From: Halomonas binhaiensis
Lineage (GTDB): Bacteria; Pseudomonadota; Gammaproteobacteria; Pseudomonadales; Halomonadaceae
Direction of reading: 5' to 3'
Length of the DNA: 64,000 nucleotides
Assembly: GCF_008329985.2 (NCBI RefSeq)
Contig: NZ_CP038437.2
Coordinates: 3,596,001 to 3,660,000 of the forward strand
Within the stretch, counting starts at the first letter, position 1, and every line of letters starts with the position of its first letter. A model generated the notes under the pieces. The model was not told where the DNA came from and searched no databases. It saw only the letters and a program-made list of their open reading frames with translations. The translations under genes and the position numbers were made by a program. Of the stretch, positions 33,591 through 41,144 are shown piece after piece.

Positions 33591-34877
33591 TCAGCCACCG
33601 TAGATCAGGTTGACCAATGCCAGAGCCACAGCGGGCACATAGGTGTTGATCAACAAGATCAGGAACAACACAGCGAGGAACCACAGATTGGTTCGTGTCG
33701 TGGCCCAGATATCGGCCTTGGCGATAGAACATGCCGCGATCAAGACACTGGCCACCGGAGGAGTCTGCTGACCAATGGCCAGATTCAGGGTAACGATCAG
33801 GCCAAAATGCAGCGGATCAATGCCCACCGCGGTGACCAATGGCAGCACAATCGGTACCACCAGAATGATGGCCGCAGCGGAATGCAGGAAGATGCCCAGG
33901 ATCAGGAAGACAATGTTGAGCAGCGCCAGCACGACGTATTTGTTACTGGTCATGTCGGCAATCGAATTGGCCAATGCCTGGGGTAGCTGAGTCTCGGTCA
34001 AGTAATGGCCGACGACCGCCGAACTGGCAACCAGCAGCATCACCACTGCCGTCTGCACCCCGGCGTCGAGACAGGCTTTGTAGAAGTTCTTGAGAGAGAA
34101 CTCGCGATACACCACGGCACTGATGAAGATCGCCACGATCACCGCCAGGGCCGCACCTTCCGTGGCGGTCACGATGCCACCGAAAATACCACCGAGAATG
34201 ATCACAGGAATCAATAACGCCCAGGCAGCGCCCTTGAAGGCCTTCCACAGACGCCCCGCATTAAAGCGTTCTTCTGCAGGAAGGTTGTAGCGCCGTGCCA
34301 GGAAGTAGCACATCACTGCCAGGCCAATGGCACCGAGCAGGCCCGGGAAGATACCGGCGACAAACATCTTGACCACCGACTCTCCCGACATCACCGCATA
34401 GAGGATCATCGGAATGGAAGGAGGCAGGATAATCGCCAGACTCGCCGCTGATGATGAGATGGCAGCGGCAAATTCCTTCGAATACCCTTTGCTGCGCATG
34501 GCCGGGATCAACAGACTGCCGATGGCCGACACTCCCGCCACGGCCGAACCGGAAATCTCGGCAAAGAAGATCGAAGCCCCGATGGTCACCATGGCCAGGC
34601 CACCCTTGACGAACCCCACAAGAGCAGAGGCCAGCTCGATCAAGCGCCGCGAGATACTCGAGGCGTTCATGATCGCCCCGGCAAGAATGAACAGCGGAAT
34701 GGCAATCAATGGAAAGTTGGTGGCGCCGTCAAACATCACCATACCGATATTTGGCAAGGCATAGATGCCATAACTGACCACTGTGGCCAGTGCCCCGACT
34801 ATGCCAAGCGCAACCGCCACCGGCACATTCATCAATATCAGCCCGATCAGGCCGACGAACATGGAAGCTATCATCAT
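33591..34877 (-). CDS. dctM: TRAP transporter large permease subunit, DctM family
   Basis: A 428-residue membrane protein of about 12 helices with FPLIAIPLFILAGAIM, ISGSAVAGVSAIG, LAIILPPSIPMILYA and IGQQTPPVASVLIAA. The gene is 15 bp downstream of dctQ, so it is co-transcribed. It is the third TRAP set of the window, and differs in sequence from the other two. Confidence 0.94.
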   Translation of the reverse strand: MMIASMFVGLIGLILMNVPVAVALGIVGALATVVSYGIYALPNIGMVMFDGATNFPLIAIPLFILAGAIMNASSISRRLIELASALVGFVKGGLAMVTIGASIFFAEISGSAVAGVSAIGSLLIPAMRSKGYSKEFAAAISSSAASLAIILPPSIPMILYAVMSGESVVKMFVAGIFPGLLGAIGLAVMCYFLARRYNLPAEERFNAGRLWKAFKGAAWALLIPVIILGGIFGGIVTATEGAALAVIVAIFISAVVYREFSLKNFYKACLDAGVQTAVVMLLVASSAVVGHYLTETQLPQALANSIADMTSNKYVVLALLNIVFLILGIFLHSAAAIILVVPIVLPLVTAVGIDPLHFGLIVTLNLAIGQQTPPVASVLIAACSIAKADIWATTRTNLWFLAVLFLILLINTYVPAVALALVNLIYGG

Positions 34878-34892
34878 GGTTCGTTCTCCTGT

Positions 34893-35471
34893 TCAGCTGG
34901 GCTGACGGGACATGGAGGATGTGTCAGGGTGACGGGCATCGGCTGCAGGATTCATCGGGATACCCGCCTCTTCCAGCTCGTGATCAATGAATCCGGCCCC
35001 ACGGGCGCTTTCGATCACCTCAGGCAAGCGCAACAGCTGGGCGATGATGAACAATGCCGAACCGATCGGGATCACCGACTGGGTAATCTGCAATGAGACG
35101 CTGGTCAGGCTGACCATGGTCGACCCTTCGAGAATCTGCACGACCTGATAGCCCGTAATGCCGAGCAGGACAAAGAAGCCGATGGTGCACAGCTCTCCCA
35201 GCAGAGCGACCGGAAGACGAATGGATGGCGGCGCCATGTTGATCACGCTTGGGCAGGCAATATGCGCCCCCTTGATGGCAGCCAGTGCTGCACCGTAGTA
35301 GGTCAGCCAGGCCAGACACACAGAGGCCAGCTCGTCGTACCAACTGAAGGGCGACCCCAGCAGGCGCGACAGAAATCCCACGGAAATAATCAGTGTCAGC
35401 GCCAGCACATTGAGAAAGACGATGACTTCGAGCATACGTTGGTAAGCTCTGGATAATGACTTGAGAGACAC
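34893..35471 (-). CDS. dctQ: TRAP transporter small permease subunit, DctQ family
   Basis: A 192-residue protein with four helices. FSWYDELASVCLAWLTYYGAALA is the DctQ signature region. Its last 40 residues form a polar tail rich in Ala, Asp and Ser. It lies between dctP (82 bp upstream) and dctM (15 bp downstream) in the leftward operon. Confidence 0.92.
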   Translation of the reverse strand: MSLKSLSRAYQRMLEVIVFLNVLALTLIISVGFLSRLLGSPFSWYDELASVCLAWLTYYGAALAAIKGAHIACPSVINMAPPSIRLPVALLGELCTIGFFVLLGITGYQVVQILEGSTMVSLTSVSLQITQSVIPIGSALFIIAQLLRLPEVIESARGAGFIDHELEEAGIPMNPAADARHPDTSSMSRQPS

Positions 35472-35553
35472 GGCGTGAACCTCCCGAAGGGATATTCGCC
35501 TCCTATGGCGTGGCCACTGCTGGAGGCTGGTTGAGGAGGACAGTCAACGATTG

Positions 35554-36534
35554 TTATGGGCGCAGCGCTTCAATCTGGTCGAGCAGCTGCTGACCGCCTT
35601 CCACTTCGGCGGAGAACTTCTCGTAGATAGGCGCTGAACCTTCAATAAATGCTTGAGTATCAACCTCGTTGATTTCCATGCCCGCGGCTTCGAATTCCGA
35701 CAGCAGGCTGTCATCCAGAGACTTGCCCTGCTCAAGCGCATAGTCCTCGACTTCCCTTGCCGTCTGCTCCAGCACTTCTTGCACATGCTCAGGCAGGCGA
35801 TCCCAGCTTGCGCCCGCAATCACATAGGCAGGGGTGTAGACGTGGTTGGACAGCGACAGGTAGTCCTGCACCTCCTGGAAGCGCTGGGAAAAGATCTGGA
35901 CCAGCGGATTTTCCTGTCCATCCATGGCGCCAGTCTGCAGGGCCACGAAGGCTTCGGACAGAGCCATTGGAGCCGGATTGGCGCCATAACTCTTGAACAT
36001 CTCGACCCGCCAGATGCCATTTGGAGTGCGCAGCTTGATACCCTTTAGATCATCTGGCTTCACGATGGGACGCACATTGTTGGTGATCTGGCGGAAACCG
36101 TTTTCCCAGATACCGATCAGGTGATAACGCTTTTCCTCTGCCGCCTGACCAAGCACATCGCGGAGAACGTCATCCCGCACCTTGCGAAAATGGTCGCGAT
36201 TCTCGATCAAGTAAGGCATCTCGAACACCGAAAACTCCGGTGCCACGCTAGACATGACCGATGACGGCAAGGCCATGTCGATGGTGCCCAGCTTCAGCTT
36301 GCTGAGCATCTGAGAGTCGTTACCCAACTGACTTGAGCCATAGATCACGACGTTGGCCTCACCCTCGAGGCGCTCGTTGGCAAGCCGCGCAAACTCCTTG
36401 GTAGTGATCTCGAATAACGAACCTGGGCCACCTACATGGCCGAACTTGATTTCAATCTCATTGGCCTGGGCGCTGCCGGCACCCAATACCAGTACTGATG
36501 CCGCCAGAACAAGAACACGCTTCAGCTGTTTCAT
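35554..36534 (-). CDS. dctP: TRAP transporter substrate-binding protein, DctP family
   Basis: A 326-residue periplasmic binding protein with a signal peptide ending near GSAQANEIEI. The ligand segment DDLKGIKLRTPNGIWRVEMFKSYGANP carries the conserved arginine in KLRTPNG. MDGQENPLVQI is the second family motif. The start at 36534 is supported by GGAGA 8 bases upstream; an earlier in-frame start would run across a tandem repeat. It is the first gene of the operon dctP-dctQ-dctM-crotonase-CoA-transferase. Confidence 0.92.
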   Translation of the reverse strand: MKQLKRVLVLAASVLVLGAGSAQANEIEIKFGHVGGPGSLFEITTKEFARLANERLEGEANVVIYGSSQLGNDSQMLSKLKLGTIDMALPSSVMSSVAPEFSVFEMPYLIENRDHFRKVRDDVLRDVLGQAAEEKRYHLIGIWENGFRQITNNVRPIVKPDDLKGIKLRTPNGIWRVEMFKSYGANPAPMALSEAFVALQTGAMDGQENPLVQIFSQRFQEVQDYLSLSNHVYTPAYVIAGASWDRLPEHVQEVLEQTAREVEDYALEQGKSLDDSLLSEFEAAGMEINEVDTQAFIEGSAPIYEKFSAEVEGGQQLLDQIEALRP

Positions 36535-36554
36535 CTCGGTTCTCCGGAGCCTTG

Positions 36555-36580
36555 TTGTTGTGAATCGTTGTTGTGAATCG
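36555..36580 (-). repeat. 13-bp perfect tandem duplication in the dctP leader
   Basis: TTGTTGTGAATCG occurs at 36555-36567 and again at 36568-36580, followed by a partial copy (TTGCGAATGG). It lies 20 bp upstream of the dctP start on the minus strand. Confidence 0.85.
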
Positions 36581-36641
36581 TTGCGAATGGTCGATACCAC
36601 ACTGACGATCGGCTCTTGGAATATGGATACATAATTCAAAA

Positions 36642-36652
36642 TTAGGTATTAT
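36642..36652 (+). promoter_or_regulatory. TTAGGTATTAT motif upstream of the third TRAP operon
   Basis: The same 11-mer occurs inverted at 37369-37380 in the leader between the GlcG-like gene and the GntR gene. Here it runs on into GTATTATAC, a GntR/FCD-like half palindrome, about 110 bp upstream of the dctP start. Binding by the regulator at 37606-38262 is inferred from position. Confidence 0.4.
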
Positions 36653-36750
36653 ACTTTTGTCGCCGAGCCTGGCGTAAAAAATCCAGTTTTTACTTTTATT
36701 TTCATATGGATACGGACCTTCCGGCATAAATCGGCACATGAACAAGAATC

Positions 36751-36773
36751 AAAAAAAGGGCCTCAGGCCCTTT
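36751..36773 (-). terminator. Terminator after the HbpS/GlcG-like gene
   Basis: AAAGGGCCT and AGGCCCTTT (36755-36773) are perfect inverted repeats around one base. On the minus strand they are followed by TTTT. It lies 24 bp past the gene stop at 36797. Confidence 0.82.
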
Positions 36774-36796
36774 GGTGATCCCTTCCACTCAGCTAT

Positions 36797-37258
36797 TCAG
36801 TCAGGTGCCAGCCCCACCTTCCAGCGCAGGGATTCAATGCCGTGTGACGCGACTTGCTGGTCCTCATCGGAAGAGGCGCCGCTGACGCCAACCGCACCGA
36901 TCACACAGTCATCACTGTCGAGAACCAGTACCCCACCAGCAACCGGCACGAAGCATCCCTCCGCGGCAGCGGCCACGCTGGCGAGAAATGCTGGGCGTTC
37001 CGCATTACGTGCTCCAATGGTGCCGCTGGAAATGCCCATCCCCAGCGCCGCATTGGCCTTGCCAAGCGCCACCGCATAGCGCAATGCGCTGCAGCCATCT
37101 TCTCGCTCAGCTACCACCACGTTACCTCCTGCATCCAGAACGACCATCGTCAAGGGCGGCAGGGCCTGCTCACGAGCAAAGGACAACCCCGCGTCAATCA
37201 GCGCCCTGACCTGGCGACGCTCCAGCATCACTTTTGCCATATAAACTTGTCCGGCCAT
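36797..37258 (-). CDS. GlcG/HbpS-family protein
   Basis: A 153-residue protein of the GlcG/HbpS (heme-binding) family with PLTMVVLDAGGNVVVAEREDG and VPVAGGVLVLDSDDCVIGAVGVSGASSDEDQQVA. The start at 37258 has AGGAG with 7-base spacing; an in-frame ATG at 37240 is possible. Family members sit next to glycolate or diol oxidation genes, but their function is not clear. A second member, glcG at 42498, shares the window. It is leftward and divergent from the GntR gene. Confidence 0.85.
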   Translation of the reverse strand: MAGQVYMAKVMLERRQVRALIDAGLSFAREQALPPLTMVVLDAGGNVVVAEREDGCSALRYAVALGKANAALGMGISSGTIGARNAERPAFLASVAAAAEGCFVPVAGGVLVLDSDDCVIGAVGVSGASSDEDQQVASHGIESLRWKVGLAPD

Positions 37259-37368
37259 ACGTGTTCTCCTGGCAGTCTGTACATGATTGTTGTGCTTAGT
37301 CGTTGTGGCTGGCATGCAGGCAGACCCGTGGTAGAAAAAGCGGATTGGCCTGAATGCATTTTGAATTC

Positions 37369-37380
37369 ATAATACCTAAA
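37369..37380 (-). promoter_or_regulatory. Inverted TTTAGGTATTAT motif
   Basis: On the minus strand this reads TTTAGGTATTAT, matching 36642-36652 at 11 bases. It lies about 110 bp upstream of the GlcG-like start, the same distance as the first site from dctP. Confidence 0.4.
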
Positions 37381-37475
37381 GACTGATGACGTCAAGCCTG
37401 CCTATCAGGAGACTTCAGCCAGTGCATTGCCCGGCACGCATGTCTTGATATGCCTGCTGTGAAGTACACGCATTT

Positions 37476-37503
37476 CTATGCATGACGAGCTATGCATGAC
37501 GAG
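37476..37503 (+). repeat. 14-bp perfect tandem duplication upstream of gntR
   Basis: CTATGCATGACGAG is repeated exactly at 37476-37489 and 37490-37503, about 100 bp before the gntR start. Confidence 0.85.
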
Positions 37504-37605
37504 GATGACACGGCGTTACCTCTGCGAAGGCCGTATTGTCCGGTACGGCAACATGCGGCAAGGTAACGTGACGGCGTGGAACTGCCATGACTCAGGGAAT
37601 ATGAA

Positions 37606-38262
37606 ATGGAAAAAATTCAGCCGCGCAGCCTGTATCTGGAAGTGGCCGACAGGATCCGCGACCTGATCGAACGGGGAACGCTGCTTCCCGGCGAGAAAAT
37701 CGCCGAGAAGCAGCTCTGCGAAAGCTTTGGCGTCTCAAGAACTCCACTACGCGAAGCCCTCAAGGTACTGACCTCAGAGGGGCTGGTGGAAAACCTGCCC
37801 AATCGCGGCTCACGGGTTGTGCGTCTGACTCGCACTGGCGTACAGAATACCTACGACGTCATGGGAGCTCTGGAAGGACTGTCCGGAGAACTGGCCTGCC
37901 CTAATATCACCGATGCAGAGCTTGCCAGAGTACGCAAGCTCCACCAGCGCATGCTCGAGTTTTATCGGCGCAAGGAAATCAAGCCGTACTTTGAGATCAA
38001 CCAGCAGATCCACGAAGCCATTCTCGCCGCCTCGCACAATGACGTACTTATCGAGATGTACAACAATCTCAGCCAACGCGTTAAACGCGTTCGCTACAGT
38101 GTGGAAATGGGCGAGGACAACTGGACTCAGGCTGTCAGTGATCACGAGGCTATGCTCGAGGCTCTGGAAGCCCGGGACGGTCCCCGGCTTGGTGCCATCC
38201 TGCGCCAGCATCTGCGTCACAAACTGGAAGTGGCAGAGGTGTCAGGCATCATCGACGCCTAG
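37606..38262 (+). CDS. GntR-family regulator, FCD subfamily (third TRAP/glc region)
   Basis: A 218-residue regulator with a winged helix at about residues 5-75 (KQLCESFGVSRTPLREALKVL) and a C-terminal FCD domain with HEAMLEALEARDGPRLGAILRQHLRHKLE. It lies between the leftward TRAP/CoA operon and the rightward glcDEFG operon. Related regulators (GlcC, LldR, PdhR) bind ATTGGTnnnACCAAT, and such a site lies upstream of glcD, so this protein is a candidate to bind that site and perhaps the GGTATTAT sites too. Only three paired motifs link it, so the regulon is unproven. Confidence 0.88.
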   Translation: MEKIQPRSLYLEVADRIRDLIERGTLLPGEKIAEKQLCESFGVSRTPLREALKVLTSEGLVENLPNRGSRVVRLTRTGVQNTYDVMGALEGLSGELACPNITDAELARVRKLHQRMLEFYRRKEIKPYFEINQQIHEAILAASHNDVLIEMYNNLSQRVKRVRYSVEMGEDNWTQAVSDHEAMLEALEARDGPRLGAILRQHLRHKLEVAEVSGIIDA

Positions 38263-38283
38263 TGCCGTTCTATAACACAGCAT

Positions 38284-38305
38284 GACAGCGCCGGTAGGCG
38301 CTGTC
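38284..38305 (+). terminator. Terminator hairpin after gntR
   Basis: GACAGCGCC (38284-38292) pairs perfectly with GGCGCTGTC (38297-38305) around GGTA, followed by CCCCTTCCTTT. It lies 22 bp past the gntR stop. Confidence 0.75.
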
Positions 38306-38352
38306 CCCTTCCTTTGGCATGCCTGGCCAACTCCTGATCGGCGTCTTACCGC

Positions 38353-38370
38353 TGGAAAATTAATTTTCCA
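38353..38370. promoter_or_regulatory. Perfect 18-bp palindrome TGGAAAATTAATTTTCCA
   Basis: A perfect palindrome resembling the AllR/IclR type, 158 bp upstream of the glcD start. Its centre is about 50 bp from that of the TGGAAATAATTTCCA site. Confidence 0.55.
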
Positions 38371-38404
38371 TGCAGGCCTCACAACGTTGGCAAAGCTGAT
38401 ACAT

Positions 38405-38419
38405 TGGAAATAATTTCCA
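38405..38419. promoter_or_regulatory. IclR/AllR-type operator TGGAAATAATTTCCA upstream of glcD
   Basis: A perfect 7-1-7 palindrome and an exact match to the recalled E. coli IclR consensus TGGAAATNATTTCCA. It shares 14 of 15 bases with the site upstream of allA at 9600-9614. Confidence 0.6.
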
Positions 38420-38433
38420 CAACAAATCCAATA

Positions 38434-38448
38434 ATTGGTATTACCAAT
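38434..38448. promoter_or_regulatory. PdhR/GlcC-type operator ATTGGTATTACCAAT upstream of glcD
   Basis: A perfect palindrome that fits ATTGGTnnnACCAAT exactly, 79 bp upstream of the glcD start. A similar site lies at 21772-21786 upstream of lctP. The neighbouring GntR/FCD protein at 37606-38262 is a candidate binder. Confidence 0.6.
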
Positions 38449-38527
38449 ATACCAAAAGTAGACAAGCCCGGTGAGAAACCTCACATTGGGGGCCCAGCAG
38501 ACCAATAACGATAAACCAGGAGGAGCC

Positions 38528-40027
38528 ATGAACATCCTCTATGATGAACGCCTGGACGGCAGGTTGCCTCAGCGCAGCAAGGATGAGGTAGTGGCTGAGC
38601 TGTCCCGTTCCATACCGGATCTGAACCTTCTTCATCGCGAAGAAGACCTGCGCCCTTTCGAATGCGATGGCCTATCTGCTTACCGGGTACTGCCCATGCT
38701 GGTGGCCCTGCCGGAGACCCTGTCTCAGGTAGAGGCTCTGCTCAAGCAGTGCAACAGGCTCAAGGTCCCCGTAGTGACACGTGGCGCTGGCACAGGCCTT
38801 TCAGGTGGCGCATTACCCTTGGAACAGGGAGTGCTGCTGGTCATGTCACGCTTCAATCGTATCGTGCACATTGACCCTGAAGCCCGCATCGCTCGCGTCC
38901 AGCCTGGAGTGCGCAACCTGGCCATCTCGGAGGCAGCCTCTCTCTACGGACTCTATTATGCGCCAGACCCCTCTTCCCAGATTGCCTGCTCCATCGGAGG
39001 CAACGTGGCCGAAAACGCGGGTGGTGTGCACTGCCTCAAATATGGCTTGACCGTGCATAACGTCCTCGCGGTGGACATCCTCACCATCGAAGGCGAACAC
39101 ATGTCCATTGGCTCTCAAGCACTGGACTCTCCAGGTTTCGACCTGCTCGCCTTGATGATGGGATCGGAAGGCATGCTCGGCGTGATCACCGAGATCACCG
39201 TCAAGCTGCTGCCCAAGCCGGAAACCGCCAAAGTCCTGATGGCCAGCTTTGATGATGTGGAGAAAGCTGGAGCCGCAGTAGGCGCAATTATCTCCGCAGG
39301 CATCATTCCCGGAGGCCTGGAGATGATGGACAACCTGGCTATCCGCGCCGCCGAGGACTTCATCAAGGCGGGGTATCCCGTGGAGGCCGAGGCCATCCTG
39401 CTGTGTGAACTGGATGGTGTCGAAGCGGATGTCAACGATGACATCACTACCGTTCGAGAAGTGCTGGAAAGCGCCGGTGCAACAGACATCCGGCTCGCCA
39501 AGGACGAGGCCGAGCGTGCGCGCTTCTGGGCAGGACGCAAGAATGCTTTCCCCGCGGTAGGCCGGATGTCGCCCGATTACTACTGCATGGACGGCACCAT
39601 CCCCCGCCGTGAGTTGCCACGCGTCCTCAAGGGCATCAGTGACCTATCCAGACACTATGGATTGCGCGTCGCCAACGTGTTTCATGCAGGAGACGGCAAC
39701 ATGCACCCGCTGATCCTGTTCGATGCCAACCGCGAGGGCGAGCTGGAAACGGCCGAAGCCCTGGGGGGCAAGATACTCGAACTGTGTGTGGAAGCCGGAG
39801 GCTCCATCACCGGTGAACATGGTGTCGGGCGGGAAAAGATCAACCAGATGTGCGCTCAGTTCAACCATCTCGAAATTGCGACATTCCACGCCGTGAAAGC
39901 CGCCTTCGATCCACAAGGCCTGCTCAATCCCGGCAAGAACATTCCCACCCTGGCCCGCTGCGCCGAATTCGGTGCCATGCATGTCCACGACAATCAGCTA
40001 CCGCACCCGGAAATTCCGCGCTTTTGA
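38528..40027 (+). CDS. glcD: Glycolate oxidase subunit GlcD
   Basis: A 499-residue FAD-binding subunit, the same length as E. coli GlcD. VVTRGAGTGLSGGALPLEQG is the FAD pyrophosphate region, and SIGGNVAENAGGVHCLKYGLTVHN is the typical core. The ATG at 38528 has AGGAGG 5 bases upstream. With GlcE and GlcF it oxidises glycolate to glyoxylate at the membrane. It is the first gene of glcDEFG and carries three operator-like palindromes upstream. Confidence 0.95.
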   Translation: MNILYDERLDGRLPQRSKDEVVAELSRSIPDLNLLHREEDLRPFECDGLSAYRVLPMLVALPETLSQVEALLKQCNRLKVPVVTRGAGTGLSGGALPLEQGVLLVMSRFNRIVHIDPEARIARVQPGVRNLAISEAASLYGLYYAPDPSSQIACSIGGNVAENAGGVHCLKYGLTVHNVLAVDILTIEGEHMSIGSQALDSPGFDLLALMMGSEGMLGVITEITVKLLPKPETAKVLMASFDDVEKAGAAVGAIISAGIIPGGLEMMDNLAIRAAEDFIKAGYPVEAEAILLCELDGVEADVNDDITTVREVLESAGATDIRLAKDEAERARFWAGRKNAFPAVGRMSPDYYCMDGTIPRRELPRVLKGISDLSRHYGLRVANVFHAGDGNMHPLILFDANREGELETAEALGGKILELCVEAGGSITGEHGVGREKINQMCAQFNHLEIATFHAVKAAFDPQGLLNPGKNIPTLARCAEFGAMHVHDNQLPHPEIPRF

Positions 40028-40035
40028 GGCTTACC

Positions 40036-41130
40036 ATGTCAGACCAACGATTCCCCACACAGGATGCATTGGACTCACTGCGCGCACAGGTCCGGCAGGC
40101 CAGCGAGAATGAGTCACCTCTGCGCATCGAAGGGGGCAATACCAAGGCTTTCTATGGCCGCCCGGTAGCAGGCGAGACCATTTCCACCATCGAACATCGC
40201 GGTATTACCCACTATGACCCGGTGGAACTGATCGTCTCGGTACGCGCGGGTACCCCTCTGGCAGAGCTCGAAGCCGCCCTTGCCAGTGAAGGCCAGATGC
40301 TGGCCTTTGAGCCGCCCCATTACGGCCCGGGCGCCACCATCGGTGGAACCATTGCTACCGGCCTGTCCGGACCACGCCGACCCTGGTCGGGTGCCGTTCG
40401 GGACTTCGTGCTGGGGGTACGCCTGCTCAATCATCAGGGCCAGGAACACCGCTTTGGTGGGGAGGTCATGAAGAATGTCGCGGGCTACGACCTGTCACGC
40501 TTGATGGTCGGCGCTCAGGGCACCCTGGGGCTGATCACGGAAGTCTCGCTCAAGGTACTGCCAAAGCCTGGTGCCTGCCATAGCCTGCGCCTGGATATTT
40601 CCCTGACTGAAGCCTTGAGCCAACTGGCCAAGTGGGGCCAGAAACCCTTGCCGCTAAGTGCTGCGACCTGGCATGACGGCGCCCTGCACCTACGCCTGGA
40701 AGGCGGCCCAAGTTCAGTGGCCGATACCTGCAGAATGATTGGCGGAGATAGCCTGGACAATGCCTACTGGGAGGATCTGCGTGAGCAGCAATTGCCCTTC
40801 TTCCAGCAAAACGACATGCCTCTGTGGCGTCTGTCGTTGCCGGCCAATACAGCACCGCTGGAGATTCCCGGTATCGATGCCGAAAGCCTGATCCATGACT
40901 GGGCTGGCTGCCAACGCTGGCTGCATGCCGATGTCAACACCGGCACCTTGCGTAGCATCTGTGCACAAGCTGGAGGCCATGCCACCTGCTTCACTCCGGA
41001 CAAGCTCCCGGAATCCGCTGGCCCGTTCACGCCACTCGAGCCAATGGTCGCCAAGTATCATGACCGCCTCAAGGAGCAACTGGATCCTCAAGGTATCTTC
41101 AATCGTGGCCGCCTCTATGCAGAATTCTGA
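40036..41130 (+). CDS. glcE: Glycolate oxidase subunit GlcE
   Basis: A 364-residue FAD-binding subunit. LRIEGGNTKAFYGRPVAGETIS and GGEVMKNVAGYDLSRLMVGAQGTLGLITEVSLKV are typical of GlcE, which lacks the long C-terminal part of GlcD. It lies 8 bp after glcD. The start at 40036 is chosen because the previous gene's stop and a TGAGG site sit just before it. Confidence 0.95.
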   Translation: MSDQRFPTQDALDSLRAQVRQASENESPLRIEGGNTKAFYGRPVAGETISTIEHRGITHYDPVELIVSVRAGTPLAELEAALASEGQMLAFEPPHYGPGATIGGTIATGLSGPRRPWSGAVRDFVLGVRLLNHQGQEHRFGGEVMKNVAGYDLSRLMVGAQGTLGLITEVSLKVLPKPGACHSLRLDISLTEALSQLAKWGQKPLPLSAATWHDGALHLRLEGGPSSVADTCRMIGGDSLDNAYWEDLREQQLPFFQQNDMPLWRLSLPANTAPLEIPGIDAESLIHDWAGCQRWLHADVNTGTLRSICAQAGGHATCFTPDKLPESAGPFTPLEPMVAKYHDRLKEQLDPQGIFNRGRLYAEF

Positions 41131-41144
41131 GCAGGAAGGATGAC

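Larger units (their letters stand above)
37259..37605. promoter_or_regulatory. Divergent region between GlcG-like gene and GntR gene
   Basis: A 347-bp region without a credible gene. It holds the TTAGGTATTAT-type site at 37369-37380 and a perfect 14-bp tandem duplication at 37476-37503 upstream of gntR. AGGGA just before 37606 is the regulator's ribosome binding site. Confidence 0.5.
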
